NCBI GenBank assembly: GCA_900766005.1
Contig: CAAFTU010000100.1
Location: 1-64,000 of the forward strand
Direction of reading: 5' to 3'
Source: an uncultured Bacteroides sp.
GTDB lineage: Bacteria > Bacteroidota > Bacteroidia > Bacteroidales > Bacteroidaceae
DNA: 64,000 bases
A model generated the notes under the pieces. That model was not told where the DNA came from. It worked only from the letters and a program-made list of their open reading frames with translations, and searched no databases. Made by a program: the position numbers and the translations under genes. Within the stretch, counting starts at the first letter, position 1. Each line of letters begins with the position of its first letter. Below, piece by piece: positions 9,286-18,500 of the stretch.

Positions 9286-11172
9286 ATGAGCAAGTTAAAT
9301 AAGAATATAGCGGAAATCTGGCAGGATGATTATGTTGTCCCTCTTTATCAGCGCAACTATGCCTGGCAAGAAAGTCAAATACAACAATTGCTACAGGATA
9401 TATATGATAACAGCAAGGCACCTGATTCAAACTATTTCATCGGCAGTCTCGTTGTCCTACAGCGTCCTGATGGCGTTTATGAAGTAATCGATGGACAACA
9501 GCGTCTTACTACACTGCACATTATTTGCAAAGTTCTCAGTATACTTAATACGCCACATCTCTCTTACGACTCACGACCAGAAGTGGAAGATTTTTTCAAA
9601 GGTCTATTTGCCTCTGCATCGAGTCAAGAGTATAGTGAAGAATGCAAAAAACACGACAGTCGTAAAGTTTATCGTTTAATAGAAGCAATAGATATTGTTG
9701 AGTCAACAGACATCCATACCCATCCAGGGTTCCCCGATGACAAAACAATTTGTCTTTCCTCTATGGATGACAAAGAAAAGCAACAATTCAAAGAATACTT
9801 GAACAACAATGTGATTATTGTTAGAACAGTTCTTCCAAGCGATACTGATGTTGCTGCGTATTTCGAGATAATGAACAATAGAGGCGAGCAACTGCAAGAA
9901 CATGAAATCATCAAGGCATTGATGATGAAAGAACTTGATTCTCATCAGCGTATGATATTCTCTGCTATTTGGGATGCTTGTTCACAAATGAGCATTCCTC
10001 TGCAGCGAACTCTTAGAGAATATCGCCTTAACGGCCATTTTCCTTTGTTTGGCTCAAATTATGACAGTCTCCATACAAATTATATTTTTGAGTATAAGAC
10101 TGATACGTTAGAACGCTGTACTATGAGCATCGATGAAATCTTACTTTCTTCAGATAGCCAAAAAGAAAACAACAAGATTGGTAACGATACAGAAATAAAG
10201 TATGAGTCAATTATTGACTTCCCCAATTTCCTGATGCATTTATTCAAACAAATCAATCCGGAAACGCAACTTAATGCCAATTATCTTTTAGATAGCTATG
10301 ATAGAATCAAATCAAGCATTAATTCAATGGAATTCATTGAGCGAATGCTAAAAGTCAGATGTCTGTTCGATAGATATGTAATAAAGAGCCAAGGCGAAGG
10401 TGAAGAGGACGAAAATATAAAGTGGAAAATGCTCAAACCCTACTTGTTCACTTACAAAAAAGAGAACAGCTTGAGATTCAAGAATACATTCTCTGATGGC
10501 TATAACGAAGCAGAAGAAAACGAACTTGAAAATGACATTCAAAAGAGAATTGTCATGCAGCAATCAATGCTACAAGTTACTTTCCCTAACAAGAAATATA
10601 AGAATTGGCTGTTTTATCTCCTGACTTGGCTTTATGACTATAATGTCAACGAGGTAGATCCATACAGACTTTCAGCTTATTTGGATGAGTGGATTCTTGA
10701 TTATTATGACAATCTGGAGAATAAAACAGTTAAAAAAGAAAATACAGAATGGACTTTTGAAGCCTTGGGAACAGATACTCCTCACTTTGTATTCAATTTA
10801 ATAGACTACTTGTATTGGGTAGCAAGAAAAACGAGCAAGACAAATATACGCTATACAGAGGAGATAGATGATTTCTATTTCAGATACTACAATTCAATTG
10901 AACATCATCTTCCTCAATCATATGAGGACACAGGGAATGTAAACCTTGATAACATTGGTAACTTATGTCTTATAAGTAGAAGAAAGAACTCAAGTCTTAA
11001 CGCCAAAGCTCCACTTGAGAAAGCCAAGATGGAACCTGGACTTCAACCCAAAAGAAAAATTATGTATCGAATAACGCATGATTCAAACGGCATTTGGGGC
11101 AAGAAGCAAATTATGGAACATTGCCTGGACATAAAGTCTCTTTTAGAATCCAGAAAATTGATATTGTCATAA
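9286..11172 (+). CDS. DUF262-DUF1524 protein (GmrSD-like nuclease)
   Basis: The 628-residue protein joins an N-terminal DUF262 domain to a C-terminal DUF1524 nuclease domain. The DUF262 motifs are LYQRNYAWQESQIQQLLQDI (about residue 21), YFIGSLVV and YEVIDGQQRLTTL (about 65). EIMNNRGEQLQEHEIIKA (about 195) is the second conserved DUF262 block. The DUF1524 end has IEHHLPQS (about 545) and NIGNLCLISRRKNSSLNAKA, the His and Asn positions of the HNH-like fold. GmrSD enzymes cleave glycosylated-cytosine phage DNA; the target here is unknown. With the preceding DUF262 gene it forms a two-gene candidate anti-phage unit. Confidence 0.85.
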   Translation: MSKLNKNIAEIWQDDYVVPLYQRNYAWQESQIQQLLQDIYDNSKAPDSNYFIGSLVVLQRPDGVYEVIDGQQRLTTLHIICKVLSILNTPHLSYDSRPEVEDFFKGLFASASSQEYSEECKKHDSRKVYRLIEAIDIVESTDIHTHPGFPDDKTICLSSMDDKEKQQFKEYLNNNVIIVRTVLPSDTDVAAYFEIMNNRGEQLQEHEIIKALMMKELDSHQRMIFSAIWDACSQMSIPLQRTLREYRLNGHFPLFGSNYDSLHTNYIFEYKTDTLERCTMSIDEILLSSDSQKENNKIGNDTEIKYESIIDFPNFLMHLFKQINPETQLNANYLLDSYDRIKSSINSMEFIERMLKVRCLFDRYVIKSQGEGEEDENIKWKMLKPYLFTYKKENSLRFKNTFSDGYNEAEENELENDIQKRIVMQQSMLQVTFPNKKYKNWLFYLLTWLYDYNVNEVDPYRLSAYLDEWILDYYDNLENKTVKKENTEWTFEALGTDTPHFVFNLIDYLYWVARKTSKTNIRYTEEIDDFYFRYYNSIEHHLPQSYEDTGNVNLDNIGNLCLISRRKNSSLNAKAPLEKAKMEPGLQPKRKIMYRITHDSNGIWGKKQIMEHCLDIKSLLESRKLILS

Positions 11173-11175
11173 AAT

Positions 11176-11500
11176 ATGCAGTTCATTTCCAACGCCGACC
11201 ACTACAAAGAGGTGCTTTCGCAGGTGCAGAGCGTGAAGCACTCTCTTTGGATTGATGCTGCTGACATCAAAGTTTGTACGTGGAGTCAGGCAAGGAGAAG
11301 AAGTCTATATTGGTAGTGCCAACCTAACAGGTGACGGTATCGACATAAAGGGTGAAGACAAACGTAACTTTGAGGCAGATATTCTGACCGATGACCTTGC
11401 AATTGTTGAGCAAGCGATGAACCAATTTAATGAAGTGTCAATTGGCATATTCTGCAAGAAATGCAAACGCAAAGACTTCTGCCACGACCCGATAAAATGA
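11176..11500 (+). pseudogene. Phospholipase-D-like protein gene, internally deleted and frameshifted
   Basis: The 5' part encodes MQFISNADHYKEVLSQVQSV and HSLWIDAADIK, the usual N-terminus of a PLD-like DISARM/DrmC-type or helicase-associated protein, then drifts out of frame and stops at a TAG near 11316. Another frame resumes with EEVYIGSANLTGDGI (the start of the second HKD-like region), NEVSIGIF and a Cys-rich tail (CKKCKRKDFC). The middle of the protein, including the first HKD motif, is missing. It starts 3 bp after the DUF262-DUF1524 gene and may once have been the third gene of that operon. Confidence 0.7.
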
Positions 11501-11528
11501 AGAAAATCACATAGTTTCTCACTTTCTT

Positions 11529-11563
11529 AGGAGGTGTGTCAATAGTTGGCATACCTCCTTTTT
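11529..11563 (+). terminator. Rho-independent terminator after the DUF262 operon
   Basis: AGGAGGTGTG (11529-11538) pairs with CATACCTCCT (11550-11559) with one G-T pair, and a run of five T follows. It lies 29 bp after the PLD remnant and fits as the end of the DUF262 transcript. Confidence 0.75.
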
Positions 11564-11727
11564 ACTTTTGTACCCAGGTAAACATTAAAGCAATAAATTT
11601 ATGAGTATCACTAGCATGGAGATTAAATTCTCAAATATCGGTATTAATACTGCCAATCAGCCACAAAAAAATATATTACATTCCTGTAATAGTTCTGGGT
11701 TTTGATAGCTGCACTAAAAAGAAGAGA

Positions 11728-12009
11728 GTGTATCTGGACATATTCCTACGTAACAAGAAGTCTGTCAAGGAAGCCCTTGCAGGAGAAACATTCATCGTCA
11801 TTCTTGTAGATCATGAGTTCAATGTCTTTGATTTGGAGGGTAAGTTGCAAGGTAAAGTATCTTCTACTGAATATGGAGTTCCTGTCCAGATTAATGAAGA
11901 CAGCTTCATACTCTGCAAAGATAGAACTGTTACATGGATTACGAATAAGGGAGACGTATTGAAAGCAAGAGAACTGACGGAAGAAGAACATCAAGCACTG
12001 AAGCAATGA
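11728..12009 (+). CDS. Small protein of unknown function, possibly a decayed lipoprotein
   Basis: The 93-residue frame (VYLDIFLRNKKSVKEALAGE..., GTG start) has no family I recognise. Upstream, the same frame is open to 11605 and contains KKIYYIPVIVLGFDSC, which resembles a lipoprotein signal peptide ending in a lipobox-like Cys, but it lacks a Met start. It may therefore be a lipoprotein gene that has lost its start codon, or it may start internally. The stop overlaps the ATG of the next frame. It lies inside the direct-repeat-flanked segment. Confidence 0.35.
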   Translation: MYLDIFLRNKKSVKEALAGETFIVILVDHEFNVFDLEGKLQGKVSSTEYGVPVQINEDSFILCKDRTVTWITNKGDVLKARELTEEEHQALKQ

Positions 12010-12230
12010 ACATTCAACAGACTTCTCAAGACCCACGCATCGTGATGCTGGAGGAAGAATTTGCTTGGAGAAACGAGCATTGCCGATAGACTGATGAAGC
12101 AAAGCATGTGATGGAGTACTTGCTTGAAGAGAGACATCGAGTGCTTGTCGATTTCAATAATGCACTCTGCTAGGCTTGCGTAGAGTTGTATCGCCGAACG
12201 ATGGCGGTTTATCAAGAATGCCCATATTAA
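12006..12230 (+). pseudogene. Short ORF interrupted by two in-frame amber codons
   Basis: The frame opens with ATG at 12006, overlapping the preceding stop, and ends in TAA at 12228-12230. It contains only two internal stops, both TAG (12087-12089 and 12171-12173). The three pieces read as a plausible helical protein (VMLEEEFAWRNEHCR, HVMEYLLEERHRVLVDF, ACVELYRRTMAVYQECPY). I do not recognise a family. Most likely it is a decayed gene; the exclusive use of TAG is discussed in the findings. Confidence 0.4.
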
Positions 12231-12245
12231 ATGTTTTCATCAATA

Positions 12246-12434
12246 ATATGCTGAATGTCCTGAAAGTAATCGCTTTCAGTATATGCTACCCATTTAGGAA
12301 ACTTAGAAGATGCATCTAACCTTTGAATCAACAACTTTGATGCATAATTCTCAAATCTCTGCTATGATTTGGTATAGGTTTTCACTAAATTTGCTGCAAA
12401 TCTCAAAAACGACGCACCATGACACGAAACATGA
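12246..12434 (+). repeat. 189-bp direct repeat, right copy
   Basis: This is the second copy of 7212-7400. Here it forms the upstream region and first codons of the intact WYL gene, so this is probably the native location. The inverted repeats CTGAAAG-N6-CTTTCAG and TTTGA-N10-TCAAA lie 100-160 bp before the ATG and are candidate operators. Confidence 0.92.
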
Positions 12435-13339
12435 TCAGTAAATACGTCTGGATTATAGAGACCATCTACAAGTCCGGAAGAATCTCGTTCAAGGAATTGA
12501 ATGAGCGTTGGCTGGATGATGACATCAGCGAAGGAGTAGATATTCCCAAACGCACGTTCAACAATTGGATTATTGCCATTCAGGAAACCTTCGGACTCTT
12601 CATCGAGAATGAAGGGAAAGGTGAATACCGTTACTACATTATGAACGAAGAGGACATCAGCAAGAACGGCCTGCGCACCTGGCTCTACAATACCATCAGC
12701 GTGAGCAATGCACTGGCCAACTGCGAAAGCATCAAGGACCGCATCCTGCTGGAGTATGTTCCATCTGGACAGGAATACCTGATGAAGATCCTGGATGCAC
12801 TGAAGGAGAACCGCATTCTGAACATGACCTATCACAGCTACTGGAAGGAGGAAGAGAGCAACTTCGATGTCGAGCCCTTTTGCGTCAAGTTGTTCCGCCA
12901 GCGCTGGTACCTGATAGCCCGAAGTACCTATACTTACTATCATCGGCAAGGTCCGCGCATCTATGCCCTCGACCGTATCCGAAACCTGAGTCCTACAGAA
13001 GAAACTTTCGAGATGCCCAAGGACTGGAATGCCTCGGATTTCTTTATCGGGGCTTTTGGTGTGATTGCCGATGCCCAGACGAAATGCGAGCCGATCAAGT
13101 TGAAGGTCAATGCTAGCCAAGCCAATTACATCCGTGACTTGAAACTGCATGAAACGCAGGAAGAAGAGGAACGGAACGAGGAATACAGCATCTTCTCCTA
13201 TTATCTTCGTCCCACCTATGACTTCCAGCAGGAACTGCTCTGGCATGGCGAGGATGTAGTGGTGCTGGAGCCAAAATGGCTACGCGAAGAACTGGCCGAA
13301 CGGCTGAAGTGTATGTACAACAAATATGAAAATGAATAA
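12419..13339 (+). CDS. WYL-domain transcriptional regulator
   Basis: The 306-residue protein has an N-terminal winged-helix region (SKYVWIIETIYKSGRISFKE to FNNWI, residues about 5-45), a WYL domain (about 120-190) with the eponymous RWYLIARS sequence, and a C-terminal WCX-like region. WYL proteins sense nucleic-acid or nucleotide ligands through this domain, and several (CapW, BrxR) repress neighbouring defence genes. The upstream palindromes within the 189-bp repeat are likely autoregulatory sites. An exonuclease gene follows 12 bp later, probably in one transcript. GC content is higher than in the DUF262 genes. Confidence 0.85.
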   Translation: MTRNMISKYVWIIETIYKSGRISFKELNERWLDDDISEGVDIPKRTFNNWIIAIQETFGLFIENEGKGEYRYYIMNEEDISKNGLRTWLYNTISVSNALANCESIKDRILLEYVPSGQEYLMKILDALKENRILNMTYHSYWKEEESNFDVEPFCVKLFRQRWYLIARSTYTYYHRQGPRIYALDRIRNLSPTEETFEMPKDWNASDFFIGAFGVIADAQTKCEPIKLKVNASQANYIRDLKLHETQEEEERNEEYSIFSYYLRPTYDFQQELLWHGEDVVVLEPKWLREELAERLKCMYNKYENE

Positions 13340-13351
13340 CAACAATCCATC

Positions 13352-13843
13352 ATGAAAGATTTTGCAGCCATCGATTTTGAAACCGCCAACAACGAACGCT
13401 CGTCCGTTTGTTCCGTAGGCATTGTCATCGTACGCAACGGAGAGATTGTGGATACCTACTACTCCCTTATCAACCCCGAACCCAATTACTACAATTACTG
13501 GTGCAGTCAGGTGCATGGCCTTACCCGTGAGGACACCGAAGATGCCCCGGTCTTTCCGGAGGTATGGAAACAAATAGAGCCGTTGATCGAAGGTCTTCCC
13601 CTGGTGGCCCATAACCGCCCGTTTGATGAAAGTTGTCTGAAAGCGGTGTTCCGTGTCTATCAGATGGACTATCCCGACTATCCGTTTTACGATACACTCA
13701 GCGCTTCTCGCCAAACCTTGCCTGAACTGGAAAATCACCAGCTGCAGACCGTGGCAGCAGCTTGCGGCTATCAACTGAATAACCATCATCATGCACTGGC
13801 CGATGCAGAAGCTTGTGCGTGGATTGCTCGGGAGATATTGTAG
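13352..13843 (+). CDS. DnaQ-like 3'-5' exonuclease
   Basis: The 163-residue protein is a stand-alone DEDDh exonuclease of the DnaQ/DNA polymerase III epsilon superfamily. Exo I is AAIDFETANNERSSVCSVG (Asp and Glu, about residue 6), Exo II is LVAHNRPFDESCLKAVF (about 86) and Exo III is HHALADAEACAWIA (His and Asp, about 146). It should remove 3' nucleotides from DNA or RNA. It is separated by 12 bp from the WYL regulator, which suggests co-transcription. It ends in TAG. Confidence 0.88.
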   Translation: MKDFAAIDFETANNERSSVCSVGIVIVRNGEIVDTYYSLINPEPNYYNYWCSQVHGLTREDTEDAPVFPEVWKQIEPLIEGLPLVAHNRPFDESCLKAVFRVYQMDYPDYPFYDTLSASRQTLPELENHQLQTVAAACGYQLNNHHHALADAEACAWIAREIL

Positions 13844-13908
13844 GATAGAAAAAGCCCCGATGCTCACGCACCAGGACCTTCGGTTAAACATGGATTAACT
13901 GAAAACTA

Positions 13909-14259
13909 CTATCTTTTCGAAGCCGCCAACGACAGTTTCCTGAACTGCTTCAGCAATGGTTCCATTTCGAGTGATACACAGCGGGCACGTTGGCCGGCTG
14001 TCTTGTTCCCTTTTTCTGCTTGAAGGGCTGCATCCTTGTGGAATGCCTCCATCTTCCGATCCATATACTCACGGACCAATCGTGAACAATATTCTTTTAC
14101 CACCGGGTCGGTCGGTTCACCTCTGTCGGAAATATGCGCTGCGTCCACTACTTTATTGGTATTTATGTAAACGGACTTACGCGCATGCGTCACTCGAATA
14201 TAGACTGTGTAAAGTCCATCACTCTTCGGTCTCTTTACGGTTACTTTTAATGTCGTCAT
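13909..14259 (-). CDS. Chimera: integrase arm-binding N-terminus fused to Hc1 histone-like tail
   Basis: The first 67 or so residues of this 116-residue ORF (TTLKVTVKRPKSDGLYTVYI, RKSVYINTNKVV, KEYCSRLVREYMDR) match the N-terminal arm-binding domain of Bacteroidetes tyrosine integrases. From about residue 68 the sequence switches to KMEAFHKDAALQAEKGNKTA and EPLLKQFRKLSLAASKR, the pattern of the small Hc1-like histone H1 proteins of Bacteroides. There is no stop or frameshift at the join. A deletion between an integrase gene and an hc1 gene would create this fusion. Whether it is expressed is unknown; both halves are DNA-binding types. Confidence 0.65.
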   Translation of the reverse strand: MTTLKVTVKRPKSDGLYTVYIRVTHARKSVYINTNKVVDAAHISDRGEPTDPVVKEYCSRLVREYMDRKMEAFHKDAALQAEKGNKTAGQRARCVSLEMEPLLKQFRKLSLAASKR

Positions 14260-15240
14260 AATCGATTTGAATTTTACATGTTAAAAAAACATCAGAATAA
14301 TCCGGGGTAAACAGTGGAAAACATGGTGTTTTTCGGGGTAAGCATAAAGAAAACATTTTCGTCTATTTGGCTCGTTTTATGCGGTCGAATGCACGAACCG
14401 CCCAAGCGCAAAACAGGCTGTAACCACCGAAAAACCGGTAATTACAGCCTGATAATGCTATATTAAGTTATATTTTGCTAGAGGTTTATTCCTCAACGGC
14501 AGCTTGTGCCACACTAATATAGTGCTGAAAATCATTCACTTCGCTTTTGGGTGTAAGCCCAGTGTAAGCGGAAGTTTGTCGAATGATTTAAAGTTGAATG
14601 AATTATTCCTCAACAGCCGCCTGCGCCGCTCTAAAACGCTTCTGATATTCACTAACTTACTGATTTAGTGTATGTATAGTGTATGCGTTTAGCGTTCACT
14701 GTGTACGAAAAGCCGTTTTTTGAGGATTTATTCCTCAACAGCAGCTTGAGCCGCTCTAAAACGCATTTGATAATCACTAACTTATTGATTTAGTGTATGT
14801 ATAGTGTATGTATAGTGTATGCGTTTTACGTTCTCTTCGCTCTAAAATCTGCCTAAATTCAGAATTCTACAACTGCAGCGTGGACGGCAGCAATTGAATG
14901 CTGTATATCAGCCCATACAATAGCTGGTGTATGTGAAGTGTATGGACTTCAACCGCAACCTCGTCTGAATTGTGGCCTTTTTAGTGTACACACAAATGAG
15001 CACAGTCTTTTTTCTTGTTTCAAGCGTAATGACTGGATGGCAACATTACCAATCACTACCTCACTGATTGTTTAATAATATTACTTCTACTTTCAATTAT
15101 AACTATCAGCGTTTAATACACGCCTTGTATCACCTACAAAGTTAATCATTAAACATTAAATATCCCACTTTTTCAGCAGTAAAATAGCGTTTGGCAGATG
15201 TAAAGTTCAAATCACAGTATTTTTCATCAAAATCACCGAA
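14260..15240. other. Gene-free region with repeat array
   Basis: I find no convincing gene in this stretch of nearly 1 kb. It holds the three ~120-bp degenerate units and the GTGTATG iterons annotated separately, and otherwise AT-rich sequence. It separates the integrase-Hc1 chimera from the WG-repeat operon. Confidence 0.6.
14486..14994. repeat. Degenerate ~120-bp units with 11-bp-spaced GTGTATG iterons
   Basis: TTATTCCTCAACrGCmGCyT recurs at 14486, 14603 and 14728. Each unit is followed by GTGTA(A/T)G motifs spaced exactly 11 bp: 14551/14562; 14668/14679 (with GTGTACG at 14701, two further turns); 14793/14804/14815. A fourth cluster lies at 14927/14938 and a single GTGTACA at 14984. The 5' parts read on the minus strand as short C-terminal peptides ending AQAAVEE before TAA. 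Such one-turn spacing is typical of arm-type integrase sites or iterons. Confidence 0.75.
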
Positions 15241-15280
15241 AGTGGCAATCTAAAGTTACAAAGCACCTCAAATTGCCACT
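15241..15280 (-). terminator. Terminator-like hairpin after the WG operon
   Basis: AGTGGCAAT (15241-15249) and ATTGCCACT (15272-15280) form a perfect 9-bp stem 10 bp beyond the stop of the small downstream gene. On the minus strand it is followed by a moderately T-rich stretch. Confidence 0.5.
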
Positions 15281-15289
15281 TCGTTTTAA

Positions 15290-15574
15290 TCACTTTTGAA
15301 TTTGTTCTTGTGCAACTAAAATTGCACCATGACTATGTTTAAAGAATGCAGAAATTCCACCAGACGGGACACTGCCAACAAATTCATATGCTTTTTCAAA
15401 ACATTGTCGTCTTGCTAAAAGTTCCGCAGGTGACAATTTATTCTCTAGTTTTGCTATATTTGAATTTGCATGTGATTTGGTTATTGGACTAACAAGTATC
15501 CATGGCACAGATTTTTCTGTGCCATCACCTTGTGCTTGAAATCTACCTCTATGCGACTTATTCTTTGCTATCAT
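15290..15574 (-). CDS. Small partner protein of the WG-repeat giant, unknown function
   Basis: The 94-residue protein starts with ATG sharing one base with the TAA stop of the giant gene (TAATG), so it is translationally coupled to it. It is basic at the N-terminus (MIAKNKSHRGRFQAQGDG), with a W-containing segment (TEKSVPWILVSPITKS) and a predicted helix (SPAELLARRQCFEKAYEFV). There is no signal peptide, membrane segment or family that I recognise. The coupling suggests stoichiometric or immediate action with the giant, for example as an immunity or effector subunit, but that is inference. Confidence 0.6.
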   Translation of the reverse strand: MIAKNKSHRGRFQAQGDGTEKSVPWILVSPITKSHANSNIAKLENKLSPAELLARRQCFEKAYEFVGSVPSGGISAFFKHSHGAILVAQEQIQK

Positions 15575-18500
15575 TATAAACTATTCCAGAACTCTATGGA
15601 TTGCTGATCCATATCCAAGTTATCATTATAATAAGGATTATCATAAATACTTGGTGTATCGTCATATCCTCCATCATAATAATCGTCATCGCCTCTTGGC
15701 TGGTCATATGTGTCTATTTGAGAACCCTTCTGGTCAAAGACATATATTTCTCCATCTTTAACTAGTTTTCCTTTACCGTTTTCAAAACTAGCTTCCAATT
15801 CATCATATTCACAAGGCACAACAATAGTACCTTGAGCATTGATGAATCCCCATTTGCCATTTTGTTTAACAGCAGCCATTCCTTCTGAAAAACCATATGC
15901 CAGGTCGTAGGTTGGGGCTATTACTATTTGCCCATCTACAGATACGTATCCCCAAAGACCACCCGTAGTCTTCTTGTTGTTTTTATCATAGACACCTCCA
16001 ATATTAATTTTGCATAAAGTGCCCATACAAGGTCCTAAAAATGCGGCATTTGGAATGATTTTAAGTTGATGGTTCTCAATACTAAAGAGCCCCCATAGAT
16101 TATTTTTCATAACCACTGCATATTTATTATTCCTTTTGCCTATGAATTCGTAAGAAGGTGGTAATACTTCATTTCCTAAAGAATCAACATATCCATATAA
16201 TTTTTTCTTTTCGTATCGATCATCAGATGGTACATTAACCTGAACACATGCTAAATTGTCTTCGAATTTACCTATACCACTGTATACATTTTGTAGAATT
16301 ATGTTGCCTTTAGAATTGACAAGACCATACAAGCCGTTAATCTTGAATTTGTACAATTCATTTTCTACAAAATCAAGACGAGAAAAAATAGGAGGAAGTA
16401 TATCGTTGGATTTTTTGTCAACAAGTCCATATTTCACGTGTCCATCTGCAATGCGAACCGCAATAGCACATGTATCGCCAAATGGTTTGCAGTATTTATA
16501 TTTTTTATCCAACAGAAGTTCTTTCCCATCAATTTCTACTACATATCTTCCGTCTAGAGTTTTATAACCAACATCTGTTTTAAATCGACCTGCTCCTTTT
16601 TCATACTCCATACTACCAAAAACACACGGAATAATCTCATTAAATAGACTATTAACTACTCCATATACAGTTCTTTCTCTATCACGCCCATCTTCATCAT
16701 AGCAGTATGAGGCTTTTGCTACAACAGCATATCCATCAACAAAATCTCCAATACTTTTGTATGTTGGTTCAAGTAGGATTCGTCCTGTAACATCAGCATA
16801 TCCTACTCTTTCATTCGAACGTATTTCTACCAATCCGTCAACAACTTTATCTGCTATGGCTCTGTATTCAATAGGAAGAAGCTTGTTCCCATTATTATCA
16901 ATCAATCCCCAATTGATAACGGAATATTCTCTATAATTAGTAAAATCATAGCGTTCTCCATCCTCCCAATAATAATCATCATAAGATTCATACTCTTCTC
17001 CATCCATACCAACCTTGATAAGGTTATCTGCGACATACACTATATGATCGTATATCGGCTCACAAATAACTTTCCCTTGAGGAGTATAAGCTCCCCAATG
17101 ACAATCTTGTTTGTATAGTATAATGTTTGATTCTACTTTGATTTCTTTTATTTGTTGGCCAAATGGTATGATTTGACATTCTTGGAAGTTAATTACGCCA
17201 AGTTTATATGTATCTTCAGTTTCATCATATAAAAGTGCAATAAGCAAATTGTTCTGATATGTTAATGATCTGTATTTTAATGGTATGATTACAGAACCAA
17301 TTTGATTGATACATCCAAACAATTTGTTCTTTGAAACTAACAGAATTCCGTTATCAAGTTTCTCTATAGTGTCATAGTCTTCTGACATTATCAAAACAGA
17401 ATTATCCTTAACGACAATTTTCTGTTCAAAAGCATTAATCAACACACCATCTGCCAGAAATTGATTATTATTTTGAATTGACAAAGATGAATATTTTGGA
17501 TGAATTGTCAATCTTCCTTGCTTATCTATTATTCCGAATTTTTCGTTAATGCCTACAATAGCATAGTTAAGCCCGTCAACTTTCTGGGGTGTCATCCAAC
17601 TATTTCTGTTTGGAACACTTGATGAGACTCCAAAACTTAAGATTGAGTCAAAAAGTATGTCTAATGTCGGCTGACCGTTAAAATCAACTATTAAATATTT
17701 ATTATTGTCTGTTTTAACAGCAAGAAGCGAGAATCCTATGTGGACTATTTCTTCACTTTTTGTGTCAATCAAAGACTTTCCTTCAGTACTAATTATAGTC
17801 CAAATGTAAGATGGATTGTAGCCATTGTGATTTCCATTCTGAACACCGCATTTAAACACGATATTTGCACCATAACTTAATACATTGATTTGATCAAAGA
17901 CAGGTTCTACGATTACCTTGTTTGTACAGTCAATAATGCCTTTTTTACTATTTTTTTCTATAATTATAAATTGATATGCGGAATCATGCCCCCAATCATA
18001 TTCCTCTGGAAGGGTAAATTCAAATGTTTTTCCTTCAATTTGATATGAAACAATCTGTTGGGCCTTTTCGTTTAAAATTCCAATGTTTCCTTTATAGTAT
18101 ACTCGTGATCGACCTTCTGCATCGCAGTCTTCTTGCCAATCATATTTTGTTGATGCAAGGATGTATTCACCATGAATGTCCTTTATAATCAGCTCTCCGT
18201 CTTTATTATAACGACCGAATACTTTTTTATATGATGAATTACCATTGCGTTGTAGAATGTGAATACTCTTGGATACAAAAAAATAAGAATTTCCTTCTAT
18301 ACTGATAGAATCATAGATAGGTGATAGTATTAACTGTCCTTTTGCATCTATTACTCCCCATTTTCCCATAGAGAACTCTCTGGATGTGCGATGAGGGTAA
18401 TCATCGTCTTCATCATCATACCAATGTCCATTATTTACAATTGCATATCCATTTTTGAAGGTACCTACTTTCCCATAAGTAGGTGCCAATAGAACTTTTC

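Noticed and set aside
12362..13246. A 294-codon minus-strand frame over the WYL gene.
   Set aside because: It is antisense to the WYL coding sequence, which has the WYL motif and conserved upstream region.
14486..14830. The repeats were considered as a CRISPR array.
   Set aside because: Unit spacing is irregular (117 and 125 bp), repeats are degenerate and the segments between them resemble each other; no cas genes are near.
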